Below the pieces are notes generated by a model. It was given only the letters and a program-made list of their open reading frames with translations, ran no database searches and was not told the origin of the DNA. This document shows, piece by piece, positions 45,410 to 58,714 of a stretch of 64,000 nt of DNA. The translations under genes and the position numbers were made by a program. The stretch comes from Berberis thunbergii (Eukaryota; Streptophyta; Magnoliopsida; Ranunculales; Berberidaceae), in the NCBI GenBank assembly GCA_003290165.1, contig QNQO01001178.1:294100-358099 (forward strand), written 5' to 3'. Position 1 is the stretch's first letter. The number at the start of each line of letters is the position of its first letter.

Positions 45410-46095
45410 TGGCTGAAAACACAACCAACAAAACCAATGTTTCACTCATTTCTTCTACTCCTTGCTTTGATGGAATTATCGCCATTAATGCCACTGCCCA
45501 ACTACCTATCAAATTGAACAACAACAACTTTCCCTCCTGGAAAGCACAGTTTGACACCCTACTATATGGTTATAACCTCATGGGATTTCTTGATGGGAAT
45601 AAGACATGCCCATCCAAGGAAATTATTGCCGAAGATGGAACATCTATTTCAAATCCAGATTTTGCTATTTGGACTAGGCAAGATAAATTGCTCCTTCATG
45701 CAATCCTTGCATCTCTTTCAGAAGGAGTTGTGCCTTTGATTGCTGCTGCTACTTCTTCCCGTGATGCTTGGGTGAAGCTCCACAAGCTTTATGCTAACAA
45801 ATCCAGATCACGGGTAATGAATCTAAAGGAGAAACTTACCAACATCACTTGCAATACCAGTTCTGTTGCAGAGTATCTTCAAACCATCAAAGGAATTGCT
45901 GATGAGCTAGCTCTCATTGATACTCATTTAAGTGATGATGATCTGACTATTTTTGCTCTCAATGGCCTTGGCAGCAGCTTTAAGGAGATTTATGCTGCAA
46001 TAAGAGCCCAAGACACTCCTGTTTCGTTTGAAGAACTTCATGACAAGCTGGTAGAACATGAAGCCTTCTTGAAAAGAGAAGAGGTGGTGGCTTAA
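45410..46095 (+). CDS. Copia gag (UBN2-type), 228 aa open frame
   Basis: Starts at the ATG at 45410 (MAENTTNKTNVSLISSTP), 76 bases after the primer-binding site. Copia gag motifs are present: LPIKLNNNNFPSWKAQFD, IWTRQDKLLLHAILAS, LHKLYANKSRSRVMNLKE and LTIFALNGLGSSFKEI. It stops at 46093-46095. The zinc knuckle follows in another frame, so a one-base change near 46080-46092 splits the original polyprotein. It has no host function. Confidence 0.8.
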
Positions 46096-46918
46096 ATGTA
46101 ACTGTGAACAATACTCGTACAAGTTTTGGCAACCATCAATCTCGATATGGCAATGGGCAGAATGGAAATGGACTGGGAAGAGGTTCTTTAACAACCGAAA
46201 TCACCAAGGAAGGAAGTTTCAACAATAATGGTAACAATCAATTTCTGTCCAATGTTGTCTGTCAATTTTGTCAGAAAAAAGGGCACACTGCTAGACAATG
46301 CTATACAGCCAAGAGGCTCATGCAACAACAGCCAGAGGTTCATCAAACCTCTGTTGGGAACTCGTCTTCTTCAAACTGGATTGTGGACTCTGGCGCCTCT
46401 CATCATATTACTGGGGATCTAACTAATCTTCCTCACCACCAGCCTTATGAAGGTCCTGACGACATTCTCTTGGGTGATGGTTCAGGCCTCAACATTACTC
46501 ACACTGGTTCTTCTAAACTCCCTACTACTTCTAAGTCTTTTTGTTTGTCTAATGTGTTATGTGTTCCTTCAATTAAGCAAAACTTAATTTCTGTTTCTAA
46601 GTTTTGTAAAACCAACAATGCTTCTATTGAGTTTTTCCCTTCTTCTTTTGTTGTCAAGGATCTCAAAACGGGGGTGCATCTCACTCAAGGGCGGAGCAAG
46701 AATGATGTGTATGAGTGGCCTTGGCCTAACAAGAGAAATACAGCGGACACCTCTCCAAAACAAGCATGTGTTACATCACTTGCCAATTGGCATCATCGTT
46801 TAGGACATCCATCATCTCGTACTTTTCAGTTTTTAATTCGCAAAGATAATCTTCCAATTTATCCTACTGAGTCATTCCACAGTTTCTTTTGTGAGTCATG
46901 TTTATGTAATAAAAGCCA
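46096..46918 (+). pseudogene. Copia gag-pol continuation: zinc knuckle, protease, GAG-pre-integrase
   Basis: Open from about 46080 to the truncation. CQFCQKKGHTARQC at about 46262-46303 is the CCHC knuckle. WIVDSGASHHITGD at about 46378-46419 has the aspartic protease DSG. HHRLGHPSSRTFQF and CESCLCNKSHK make the GAG-pre-integrase HHCC region. The frame runs on to 46964 only because it continues into unit sequence. Confidence 0.8.
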
Positions 46919-47344
46919 TAAATTATCAAACTTTATGACTAAAAAAATGGGCTGTTGCATGTGAGATTTTATCAGTTTAGCTGGAAGGAAGGTTTGAACA
47001 GTAATCACTTTGTCACAACATTCGATCATTAATGGGTATGAAGTCCATATTTTCTCACGATCTCGTGAGGAACCTTCAACACTCAAAATGTATTGGCAAA
47101 GATGAGGAGGAACTTACCAAAGATATTCATAAGCCAGCTAGTGTGGTTGCAAGGTAGCTCACTACTCCAAGACTCCAACAACTCTCTCTAAATATACACA
47201 TTTAGTATTATCTTTTACCAAGTCATGTTGCGTGTGTTTACAAAATAGAAATCAAAAAAAAAAAAAATATTGTTCTTCAAAGTTTTTATTATAGAAGAAG
47301 AAATCCATGGTAGTGCAATAGTTTTTATTATAAAAGTTCTTCAA
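46919..47344. repeat. Conserved block, unit 3 (second copy)
   Basis: Repeats 42585-42909, starting AATTATCAAACTTTATGAC. It is closer to unit 1 (16550-16970) than to the first copy in this unit, for example in the full TTGTCACAACATTCGATC segment. Confidence 0.6.
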
Positions 47345-47784
47345 AGTTTCCGATTGGACAATTTTGACAAATATTTTGGTTTTTCAGTTAACTATATAAT
47401 TTTTGAACATATTTCAATACCTAACATCATAATAAATATGGTCTCATAGATCCAAGTCTAAGCTTTAAATTTTCTTAGTTTTTTAAAAGTCACAATTTTT
47501 GCTGAATTTAACCCACGATTTTGGACAATTTCAAAAAAAAAAAATTTGTTTCTGACTTGCAACATAATTTTTGCACCCATTTCAATACCAAACACTATAA
47601 TAAGCATAGTCACATGGATTCAAATTTTCATAGTTAAAAAAAAAATTGGCTAAATTTCAACGGAACTAACGATTTTGTCGATTTCAACAATTTTCTATTT
47701 TCTGATACGACTATGGAATTTTTCCTCTCATTTCTATACTTAACACCACAATAAGCATAGTCACATAGATCTCTTAGTCTTGAG
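47345..47784. repeat. AT-rich tandem array, unit 3 (second left part)
   Basis: Homologous to 16970-17411 almost base by base, ending at the LINE C target duplication. Confidence 0.65.
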
Positions 47785-48154
47785 CTTCAAATTTCTTGAA
47801 TTAAGAATAGTATAAATCTCAGAAAGGCGATTTGAGGGGCACTATTGGTAATTTTTTTCGACTTTGCATCTCCCAATCTTAGCCGTCCCAAGAAGTCTGG
47901 AGCAGATATGACCCATTGATTTATGCGGCGGCTAGGGTTCATGGAGGCAAGGATCATCTAGGACCTGCGCCGTTTTATGCCGCTGTCGCCTTGTTTGGCC
48001 GTTCCTTCTTGGTCGCCTTGGTTGTTGCTTGGCTGGACTAACCAAACTCTGCCTGGACGGCCTGTTGCATTGCTCGTTTGCATTGTCTGGCCTGCGACTG
48101 GTGACTGAATCTTTGGTCTTCTAACGGGCTGGCAAGATCACTTTTCTTTGCAAT

Positions 48155-50200
48155 ATGATGTCTCCCCTAGCCGTCAACACTTCCTTTCCCCCATTGGGGG
48201 GCAAGGAACCCCCGGAAGAGTCTCCAAAGCTCTCTTTCACCCAAATAATTGGAAAAATTCTTGTGGATGGTGTTAAGGAGACACATGTGGAGGAAACGAG
48301 ATTTCGGAAAGAAAGAGAGCCAACCATTGGGATCACGACATCTGATGAATCCCGTGGGGAGGCTTTCATGGAACAACACGTGATAGTTTTTAAAGTTCTC
48401 TAGCTACCGGCCAACATTGGTCGATATTCGCGATTCTATTCATCGAACTTGGGGGATACTAGGTGACTTTTCTCTAGGTCTTCTTGACCAACGACACGTT
48501 CTCATCCGGCTTCAGTCTGAGGTGGAAGCAAATAAAGTCTTGTCAAGAGACTCGTTCTTGATCCGAGGAGTGCGCTTCAAAGCCTTTCGCTGGCATGATG
48601 GTTTCAGTCTGAAAGCAAATCCGGTCTCGGTTCCACTATGGGTAGAGTTGCCTAACCTGCCTTTGCATTTATTTCTTCCTCTTCTTTTAAAAGCTATTGT
48701 GAATTCTTTTTGTGGTTTCTTACGCATGGATGACCATACTCATTGTTTATCACGTCCGGGTTCTGCCCGTGTTTGCGTGGAGATGACTTTGGCAGAAAAG
48801 TTACCGAATATAATTTGGATTGATAGGTCAAATAATAGGGAATTCTGGCAAAAAATTGAATACCCGGGCTTCAAATACTGTGACTATTGTTCTTTGCTAG
48901 GACATCATGAAGAATTTTGCAGGAAAAAACTAGGTCTCAAGGGACATGTGAAAACATCCAACGTGGGGAAAGAAAGCGAAGCATGAGAAACATAAGGTGG
49001 AGACCAAGGTTATCAAGCAACAGTTTGTTCCAGTAGCAAATAAAAACAAAGGTGCAAAATCTGATGTGGGCACGAGCGGTGCAAAAAATAATAGGGGAGA
49101 GGATATCAAGGAGGGCATGAGTACGGAGAAGTTAGTGAACAAAGAACCGGTAAAGGTGGTGATGTCAAACAAATTTGAGACCCTTACAGAGATTATCGAT
49201 GAAGATGAGGACGCTCAAGCGGATAAGCAACTGGTGGGTAAGAACATGGCTCATGACCATGCCGAGGTTATGCAAGAATGTACGGAGGAATGCCTCCTGG
49301 ATGCAGGTTATACAATTTTAAAGATTGCAAATGTTATTGGAAATCAAGAACAACCGTTACAACAACAGGATAATGTCAATTCAGGGGTGAAGAGTAGTCA
49401 CTTCGACGACACGTACAAAACAATAAAAATAGTTTTTTTTAAACTGATCATGCGGCAACGTCGCAAGGTGCGGCAAGTGACTCAAATGGCGAGGGTCAAG
49501 TTGGGCAACCTGATACGGGAATGCAGTGAGCTGAAAGTGAAACGAAAGAGCAGTTGCAGCGCTCTGCTTTGCCCCAGCCAGCTCTCGATTCGTCCTAGCC
49601 TGTGCCATTCACCAAAACAGGGGAAGTGGCTTCGCTCCAGCCAGACATTGTCCCATAACAGGGGACGTGTGTTCACCTCAGGCAGAGTTTGATTCGCTCG
49701 CAGTTGGAGAATTATCTCCCGTACTTGGAGTGGTTACTGATATGGTAGCTCCTCGATCAACTTATTCTACGCCGCAGACCATGACGACTGCAATGACACA
49801 GGAAGCAGGGGTTGGACCAGTGAAGCCGTCAGGGCAGGGACAGATGACAGAAGAATAGGTTGTGCGAACACAACCCGCGGCCATTGGCAACTTACCAGTA
49901 CCCGTGGCAGCCGGCGGAACAACCAGGATGGGAGGGTTTTGTTTGATGTCGCTATCAAGTTGGTGAAGGAGGACGTGCTTTGCCAAAAAAGAAAAAAATG
50001 AATATCAATACACTTGAAAGTGCCACATAAGATAGTGACGAGGTTGCGTCGGATTCGGAGTTAGGACCGGAATCACAAGCTATCAAGGACTTAGAGTTTG
50101 GGCGCAGTCCGATGAGGATCTTAAGAACAAAGTCAGTTTGGCGGTACCTCCGGGCAATCGTCGTAAGACTAAGAGGGGTAAATCTTCTTCCCGCGTTTAA
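48155..50200 (+). pseudogene. LINE C ORF1, frameshifted
   Basis: Starts MMSPLAVNTSFPPLGG and ends at TAA 50198-50200. It has the DUF4283-like domain and the CDYCSLLGHHEEFC knuckle. It keeps TGG where copy B has TAG (48846 region). An extra T near 48390 and an extra base near 48975 break the frame, with further indels after 49430 and a TAG at 49856-49858. Confidence 0.75.
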
Positions 50201-50201
50201 G

Positions 50202-53200
50202 ATGATGGAAAATTTATGTTTTTGAATGCTTGTGGGGTTGGTAATAAGGCCACGAGGATGAGGTTTAAAAATATGATTGTGGAACATAAAGTCAGAATTC
50301 TTATGATTGCGGAGCCTATGATTGATGCTAGTAGATACATGGAGATGGGCAACACACTCAAACTTGGCGAATTTGTCTCGAATGTTGTGTTTGGCGGCAA
50401 GATTTGGATTCTATGGGATAACTCTCTTGTCCTTTCGGTGGTGGATATGTCAAATCAAATTATTCATTGCCAGGTAACGGACTCTGCTTTAAGAATTTTT
50501 TAATTTCTTTTGTTTATGCTAAATGCTCTGTGCATGAAAGAAGGGATCTCTGGTCAAATATGGCTAATTTTGTTTCAAATCATGATACTCCATGGATGGT
50601 CGGAGGGTGATTTTAACACTTATTTGCAATTCGGCGGCCGAAAAAGTGGGGGGGAGTTGAGCCGTCCCTGGCAAGCATGTCACATTTCTCTAACTGTATT
50701 GAAAACAGTGGCCTAATTGATTGTGGATTCTCGGGTCCTCGACTCACTTGGGTGTAATAACAGGCAAGGCAATGAGCGTATTTAGGCCAGACTTGATAGG
50801 ATCTTTGTAATTCAGCTTGGTTGATAGATTTGGGGTAGTCCTAAAGTGGGACATCTCAGCAGAAACTTTTTCAGATCATTCTCCGTTGTTGGCTTCCATG
50901 CCAACTCAATCAAAAATCGCTTTGCCCCTTTTCGATTCCTTAATATGTGGACAACTCACCCTGAGTTTCTTGATCTGGTTAAGGGCATGTGGTTGACTGA
51001 CATGGGTACCATGAGACCCATTGATAGAGTGGATGCCAAACTTAAAATGACCAGACGAGCTCTTATACAGTGGAATAGGACGGTATTTGGCAATGTGTTT
51101 AGCAGAATTCGAGCTTTAGAGGATGAAATGCAACAGTAGGAACAACTCTTTTGGCGGGTTTTTGCAAATATCAGTAATAATGGTCTAAATGTTGATGCTA
51201 ATTGGGATTTAATGCTTGTTGTAATTATACATCGTTGTCAGGCAGAATATAGATTAGCTCTCCAATAGGAGGAGTTTTATTGGATTCAAAAATTAGGTGA
51301 AAAAGAGTTTAAGGAGGGGGATGCCTACACCAAATACTTTTTTGCTTCCACCAAGTCCAAACAAATAGCGCGAGCCATCAATCAGATTATTTACCGTGCG
51401 GTAGGACTATTCCGAAACTTGGTGAGATTCTTGACAAAGCTAATGAGTTTTTTTGTTAATCGTTGTCTTCTCAAGGACCTGTACGGTGGATACGGATTTG
51501 TAATTGTATTCCGAAGTTGTGATGAGTCCCGGTCAATGTGACACTTTGGTCAAAAGACCTTCTTTGGCGGAATGAGAAATGATGTTTTCAACATACCCAA
51601 AAATTAGTGCGTCAGGTCCGGATGGCGTTACTGCTGATTTTCTTTCAGTCGTGTTGGGGGGTTTTTGAGTATGGCTATTTGGGAGTTAGCTATACAATTT
51701 TTTGAAGGGAGGCGATTGCCGACTTCTTTTTCGGCAAATTTCAATGGTTTTGATTTCCTAAAATTAAGAATCCAGGTTCTTTTCTGAATTTCGCCCAATA
51801 AGTTTGTTGTAATGTGATTTATAAGATTTCAGTAAAATTTTCTGCAATAGACTGGTAGATCTCTTGCCAGTGTTGATTTCTCAGTTGCAGGGAGCTTTTG
51901 TTAAGGCGGGTTCATTGGTGAAAATATTGGCATAGTGCAGGAATTGATGGAGACATTAACAGGAAGGTATTTGGAGGCAATGGTGGTGCTGAAAATTGAT
52001 ATGGAGAAAGCGTATGATATAATGAAATGGAACTTTTTGTTCGCGAGTCTTAAAAAAATTGGCTTTACGGGTAGAATCTGTCATCTCATCTCCAACTGGT
52101 ATAGCTTCTTGTGGTTTTTCGGTTTTGTTTCAGGGAGCCTACAAAGGTTTTTTCAGATCCACTAGGGGTTTAAGGCAAGGCAATCATCTTTCTCCATTTC
52201 TATTTATCATTGCCTCTGAAGAGTTGAGTAGAGGATTGAAAGAGACCTTTGATAAGGAAAAATTGGGTATTATTATACACCCAGAAATTGCAACCCTATT
52301 TCACACCTTCTGTATGCAAATGACACCCTTATTTTTTAAATGGAAAAAAGTCATCAATTATGGGATGCATGGAGTTCTTGCAACGTTACTGTAAGACCTT
52401 GGGGTAGAAAATAAATGAGGGCAAAATCTCTTTTATTTTGAACAACAAGGCAGTCGAGGAAAGAATTGTGGTGTTAAAAAGTTGTACAGGTTTCCAGTTT
52501 AAAGATGCTCCTTTGAAATATTTGGGCGGGCCAGTGTTCCAAGGGAGAGTTAAAATTTCATACTTTGAATATTTGATTGCTAAAATTCAAACTCGTATTC
52601 AGGGATGGAAGGCAAAATTGCTATCTCCAGGAGGAAGATTAATCTTGATTAAACATGTCCCTAGCTCGATTCCAATTTATATTCTTAGTACCATGTGTGT
52701 ACCTATGAAAGTTTTATCACGAATTAATAGTTTGTTGACGAACTTTTTTGGGGGATTGTGAAGGAAGACTGAAGAAAAAATGGGTGTCATGGGATAACAT
52801 CTGTTTCCCATAGGAGGAAGAAGTTTTGGGAGTTAGAGACTTGACGGTTGTGATGAAAGCTTTCGAATCAATTGCTCTTGTGGAGACTAATTACTTCAAA
52901 CTCTTTATGGGCTATTTTATGAGGAGCAAATACTGGTTACTTGGAGTTGCGTTGAATAGTCAACTTGTGAAAGTGGGTCTTCACCTTTTTTTAAGGAGAT
53001 CATGCTTGGAAAATCTTTTATTTTGAGTAATTCACTTTGGCGTATTGGCATGGAAATATCCATTTTTTTGTGGAAAATTGGAACACGGTAGTTTCATTCA
53101 GAAGGTCGGCGACATTGGTTATCAATGTTTTTGGCCTTCAGTTAGCGAGGTGATTTTAACAAATTTTGAATTGGTCCATCTAGATCTCAGAAGCTTGGCG

Positions 53201-54300
53201 TGCTGTCTTTTTGCAGATAGATTATGTGGGTGAGGACAAGTGTGTATGGGTACCAAACCCGAATGGGCTCTTTTCCCCTGCAGTTGGCCTATGAAATGTT
53301 ACGGAGACATGGGAAGGTTAATGCACTAAGTAAGAACGATTTGGCACGACATTCTTCCTTCCAGAATATCAATTTTTGTTTGGAAGTTACTCCGTAGAGG
53401 GGTGCCAGTGGATGGGGAATTGTACAGATGCGGTTTTGAGTCTAGCTTCTAGATGTTGCTGTTGCAACTCGCCAAAGAGTGAATCTTTGAAACATCTTTT
53501 TCTGACGGAGAATTAGTGATGCAGGTGTGGAGCAACTTTGAACAAAATTTTGAAGTACACATAAGGAAATCAGCAGAAATCTCCAAGGTGCTCTTAATTT
53601 GGTTCAAGAGAGTCAGACAGAATTCCACAAACATGTGTGTTATTTCCTTCTTACTCCTATTTCATCTTAATGAGAACTTTGGAAACAGATGTGCAAATGT
53701 GTATATGAAAATGCTTCACCAAATCCTGCCTTGTGATTTTGAATATTAAGGCGTAATCTGCAATTAGCAAATAACTTTATAATTCCTAAACAAGGTTAGT
53801 AGTAACAAGGCACCTTTTACGGGTTTGGGGTTGCATGTGCTCCCAGTTCGAAGGAAGTTAGTTAGAATTGTTTTTTGGCACTCCCTCCGTCAGATTTTGT
53901 TGCTCTTAATGTGGATGGATCTCTTCGTAAAACAAGGCATCTGGCTGGTGTGATTCATTAGAGACTCTAGGGGTTTCCTGTGTTTGTGAGAAAACGACTA
54001 TTCCTTCGGTACAGTGATCCAACAATAAAGCATAGAATTTTGGCTCTAGCTGAGGGCCTCCGCCTTTTGTCTACGCATTGGGTTTCAGAAAGGTGGTAGT
54101 TCAACGGAGACGTCGGAACTTGTTTGTGGCTGGTTAAGTGAAACTTTGAAAATCCCTTGGCATTGGAGAATACCTTCGAAGGAAATAAGTTGTTAGCTGG
54201 CGATAATGACGTTAGATGCAACATATCTATAGAAAGGCGAACACGGGGCGGATGCGTTACGGATAGAGCACAAACGAGACTATAGGACTGTTTCTTTCGA
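50202..54300 (+). pseudogene. LINE C ORF2, heavily frameshifted
   Basis: Same domain order as copy B: endonuclease about 50202-51050, RT about 51550-52760 (YAND box again), zf-RVT about 53330-53520, RNase H about 53900-54300. Open segments are short, because one-base gains and losses occur every few tens of bases from about 50600. The 277-codon minus-strand frame at 53967-54800 is an accidental antisense frame. Confidence 0.75.
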
Positions 54301-54975
54301 TGGGATCGATTTTCTATGAAGAGTGGCAAGATTGATTGTGCTTGACAGATTGCATACGGCGTACATTCGCACGGGGAAGAGTAGAGTACCTGTTTTTTTA
54401 GCGGCTCTGACTGATCTTGCGGTAGACAGGGTCTGGAACAGCTGCGAGGACATGTTGGGGCGTTCGGTGGTGTCGAGACTGGTTTTAGCTTGGGGCGAGA
54501 TGCTGGACTGTTTTGCGTCATGCTGCCCTGGTCGGTAAGCAGCACTCTGTAGGAGATGCAGGGGTGAGGCTCACATTGCCTGCAGGAGCTACATGAACGG
54601 GGTTTCTCTCTCTGCGAGGTGCTCTCTGCCTGGGCTCTGAAAGAAACACTCTGTTTGGCCAAGTACCGGTTGGAGCTGCCGATGCGAGGATGCACACACA
54701 GCCGGTGCACTCTGATTTCTCTGTTTTTTTCATTTCTGTTTTGGCTTTGCTTTCCGCAAAATGTGCCAATTTCAGTTGTTGGTGGTTGTAGTAATTTCAA
54801 TTGGCATAAGGCTTTCTGTCCAACTTTTTATTTGGTTTTAACAAGGGTAAAGTCGTAATGTCCCCCCGTCTTGATTGTAAACTCAATTTTTTTTATAAGT
54901 AATAAAGGTGTGACATTCCAGTAGTTGCCCCTCCCCACTGGAGGTTTAATTAAAAAAAAAAGCTTCAAATTTCTT

Positions 54976-56367
54976 AGTTTTTTTTTAAAATTAAGAATTT
55001 GGCTAAATTTCAAAGGCTTAAAATCTCTCGATTTTCGTTGTAATCGTATTAATTTTTGTTCCTGTATTAATACCTAACTTCGAAATAAACATAGTCATAT
55101 AAATCTTAGCTTAGAGTTTTAAATTACCTTAGTTTTTTAAAAATAAATTTTTTTGCTAAATTTCAACAATTTGGAATAAGAAATTTGGCTAAATTTCAAA
55201 GCTTTAACTCAGGATTTTTGTCGATTTCAACAACTTTATTGTTTATGAGACGACAGCTGAATACAATTTTAAATTTTATTAATATTTTAAACGTGAAACT
55301 TTTTATTCAATTGCAAAGGGTTTCGACTTTCAACAATTTCGAGAGTTTTTGTTTCTAGATAACCACATAAATTTTGCTCTCATATTAATACCTTACGTCA
55401 AAATAAATATAACTACATAGATCTTAGCCTAGAGCCTTAAATTACCTTATTTTTGCTCAATTCCAAATCAAACGATTTAGGGACAATTCGACAAATTTTT
55501 TGTTTCTAAGTCAATATATAATTTTTTGCTCATATTCAATACCTAACGTCATAATAAATATAGTCTCATAGATCCAAGTCTAAGGCTTTAAATTTCTTAG
55601 TTTTTTTAAAAGTCACATTTTTTGCTCAATTTCAAAAGGCTCACAATTTTGGATAATTTTCTGAAGTTTTTTTTTTTTGACTTACCACATAATTTTTGCT
55701 CCCATTTTAATACTTAACACCACAATAAGCATAGTCACATAAATCTTAATCTCGAGCTTCAAATTTTCTTAGTTTTATAAAATTTAAAATTTTGGCTAAA
55801 TTTCAAAGGCTTTAAAACTCACGATTTTTGTCGATTTACAACTTTCTGTTTCTGAGACAACCGCTGATTTTTTCCTCTCATTTCAATACCAAACGTCACA
55901 ATTAACAGAGTTTATAGTAAATCCTAGTTTAAAGCTTTAAATTTATCAATATTTAAAAGTGAAAATTTTGCTCAATTGCATAGGCTAAACGACTTTCGAC
56001 AATTTCAAAAGTTTTGTTTCTTAGTTAACCACATAATTTTTTCTCCCATATTAATACTTAACGTCGAAATAAACATAGTCATATAGATTGTAGCTTAGAG
56101 CTTTAAATTACCTTAGGTTTTTTAAAATAAATTTTTTTGCTCAATTTCAAAAAACTAAAACCCACGATTTTAGACGATTTCAACAATTTCTTATTTGGGG
56201 GACAACCGCTAAATATTTGCTCCCATTTCAAGACCTAACGTCACAATAAACATAGTCACATAATGTCACAATAAACAAATTTTTGGGGGACAATTTAGAA
56301 ATTTTTTTGGTTTTGAATTAACCACAAATTTTGCTCCCTTATCATTAATAACGTCACAATAATCATT
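54976..56367. repeat. AT-rich tandem array (~175-bp period), unit 3 (right part)
   Basis: Homologous to 24593-26050, with a deletion of about 50 bases near 55262 and many one-base indels. Confidence 0.7.
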
Positions 56368-57230
56368 GATGATATACATCACGAAAATACAATGTCAATC
56401 TATTAAGCCAGTTCATCGGGCCTAGAAAGAATAAAAGCCAATTACGAGAACCCAAACTATGACCCCACCAATGAGAAGACATAAAACAGGGGCCCGAATC
56501 CAGGCCAAAGGAATCGAAGCCCGAGTCCAGGCCCGACATGAGTTCCTCTCATAAATAAGAGGAATGTTGCACCCAAAAAATAGTCGTTGGAAGGGAAGTT
56601 ACCGCTACTCCAGCGAGCAGCATCTCGCATTAAGAAGGAACTGTTACAAGGAACATCTTATTTTGTTGCACCTCATATGCCTTAAGTCACGTAGAGAGTT
56701 AACCTCGACCATATAAAAGGTAAAGAGAACATTCGACACATGTATGGAACTTTAACTAAGTTTTATCCAGATTTACTTCCTTCTTCAACAGAGTTACTGA
56801 CTTAAGCATCGGAGTACCTTCGGCCACCAAAAAGGTGGTCTTTGGCAGTCTAACAATTTTTTGCAGGTTCAAACTCACAGGATGATGAATTTTTGGACCG
56901 CATCAGTTTGGCATCGTCTGTGGGGGAACGGCGATTTTCTCTTTTCCAAATATAAAAACACACAAGTGACAAAGCTCACCACAACCTAACGGAAAGATCA
57001 ACAGGGCCATCAGAAGGAACGATGCAGTCTACAGACCCACAATCCAGTAATGATCACAACATCTCTCCCGCCAACGCATCATCGACGGCTCAAGCAGAAG
57101 ATGGGTTTGTTACAAGAAACTCATTCATCCTGATCCCCAATATCCCACTCTAAATTGGGATCAAGATGGGTTTGATCAAGCCCAAAATGACCCGAAAAAT
57201 CGAGATGGATTAGGGATCGCAAAATGGGGT
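56368..57230 (+). mobile_element. Gypsy-type LTR, primer-binding site and gag start, unit 3
   Basis: Homologous to 26056-26898, with internal start TTTGGCATCGTCTGTGGGGG near 56908. It has frequent single-base indels. Confidence 0.55.
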
Positions 57231-57552
57231 GCCCACCCCTACTTCCAAAGGTGCATCACATTTATATGCTAAAAGACATTTTTTTTTAAGGCAATAAGAC
57301 CTTAATATGTCATTTTTTTTAAAGTGTCCTGTCACACTCATTTTGCCATGAACTAATTGATGAGGGAGATTCAAGTATTCAACTGGGGACTCAAATTGTG
57401 AAGTTTGGGACAACATGAATGAGTTTTATACATCTTGTTTGTAGAACATCAAATCCAATTAACTTCCATAATGTAATTTACACCTAGTTTTTAACAAATG
57501 AATGAAATAATTTCAATTTTCTCAACATGTATCAATCAAGAATGAAGCCTAG

Positions 57553-58714
57553 CTAGTTCACAAGCCTGCAGTTCTTCCTAATCTCTCCTTTTCTGCCTGT
57601 AACAACATCGATAGATCCCATACGTACCATTGCAGATGCAAACTTTTTAGCCCACATTGAAGAGTGTCTTGCATTGTTCCTTACAATCCTAGATGTCAAA
57701 GGACTATCATGAAGCGTTTGATCTGAAGTTAACAAGCCTCTTCGGTTCATCAACTTTTATAGTACGTATTGTCTAGCCTATTTGGCGTCACAATCTCAAG
57801 TGGCACAGTAGGGTCTCGAGTATTAGCTGCCATTACTAGATGGTGAAGGACACTTAGTTCTTAACAATGCCGCGTACCTCCTATCCAATGAAGGGTCTGG
57901 TTTATTCGTAGAGTTGAAGGCGAAGGCACGGTCTGAGAAAGAAGAAACAATGTGAAACTCCAATGGAATGTGCTCCAGAGAGTGTCACCATTTCGTCTAG
58001 GGTCAATCCCTTTCCGCGCAAAGTCCTTCTGGATTTGGTTTGGCATTGGAAAAAGGAGATGGGATGTTTTGAAGTACTTCATCCTCTATAGAGACACGTC
58101 CATCACGTCGTCCTGTTGGGACATCGTAAATTATTCCACCGGCCTTGTATGCACTATCACGAGCTGCGAACGCAAGGATGTCTGAGGCATGAAACTGTTT
58201 GTGGACATGCAGCTTCAATTTCAGCTTTAGCCTCATCAATCACCTCGACATCCTCGCAAACTCGGGTTATTAACTACACTTTCTTTCTCTGCGGGATTTC
58301 CTGGCGTTGAGTCTAATAGTACTGATGCATCACAACCCTGAAATAATAAGATCAGATGATTGATTAATTATAGATTGAACAAATCTTACTAAGCTTAAAA
58401 CATGTCGAAGTTGACATTTTTATGTTACCAAAATACCATAAGATTTCAATATTATAAGTTATATCATCATATCAAAGCCCATTTTCGATAAATATTAAAA
58501 AATGAACTTACCCTGACGAAACAATCATGGAAGTGCATCCTAATTAAACCAGCTGCAATGCCTGGATTACGCGATACTGCTTTGTTTACTGCTTTTCTCA
58601 CTATAAGTTCTGCAGATGGACATGTCGAATAATAGAATCCAACCTTAAGAGATGTCGACGACGCCATTGCTATCATAGAGATGATTAAGAAAATGATCAA
58701 TGCATAGTCTTCAT
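57553..58714 (-). pseudogene. Class III peroxidase copy 4, broken by one-base indels
   Basis: Exon 1 58714-58512 is 203 nt, one less than in the others: a base is lost at the fourth codon, giving an early stop. Exon 2 58337-57553 is 785 nt instead of 780, the net of six one-base gains and one loss (near 57755, 57830, 57946, 58010, 58037, 58187 and 58249). Apart from these it is almost identical to copies 1-3, including splice sites and the [10 protein letters not shown] and RMHFHDC codons, plus an H-to-Y change in GFYYSTC. Few substitutions with many indels suggests error in the sequence rather than age. If the indels are real it makes no peroxidase. Confidence 0.85.

Larger units (their letters stand above)
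45129..46918 (+). mobile_element. Copia LTR retrotransposon, 3'-truncated
   Basis: The LTR (start uncertain, about 45129; TATA-like GATATATAAACC near 45250) ends CTGTCA. It is followed by the primer-binding site TGGTATCAGAGC at 45323-45334, complementary to plant initiator tRNA-Met. Then come gag, zinc knuckle, protease and the GAG-pre-integrase domain. The element stops at about 46918, where the conserved block resumes. The shared AAATTATCAAACTTT at the joint suggests a microhomology event. No integrase core, RT or right LTR is present. Confidence 0.8.
47785..54975 (+). mobile_element. L1-type LINE (copy C), near full length
   Basis: Flanked by CTTCAAATTTCTT at 47785-47797 and 54963-54975, the same duplication and site as copy B. 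The organisation is identical. It is intact in length but with many one-base indels, especially after about 49860. Confidence 0.88.
38567..57230. repeat. Segmental duplication unit 3 (18.7 kb, expanded)
   Basis: Carries peroxidase copy 3, a TIR transposon, the conserved block and part of the array, then unique DNA with the PR-like gene and a Copia fragment. The block and array follow a second time, then LINE C, the array and the Gypsy piece. Confidence 0.75.

Noticed and set aside
53967..54800. 277-codon minus-strand open frame
   Set aside because: It is antisense to the LINE C RNase H and 3' end, has no domain, and exists only through local indels; the matching region of copy B does not have it.
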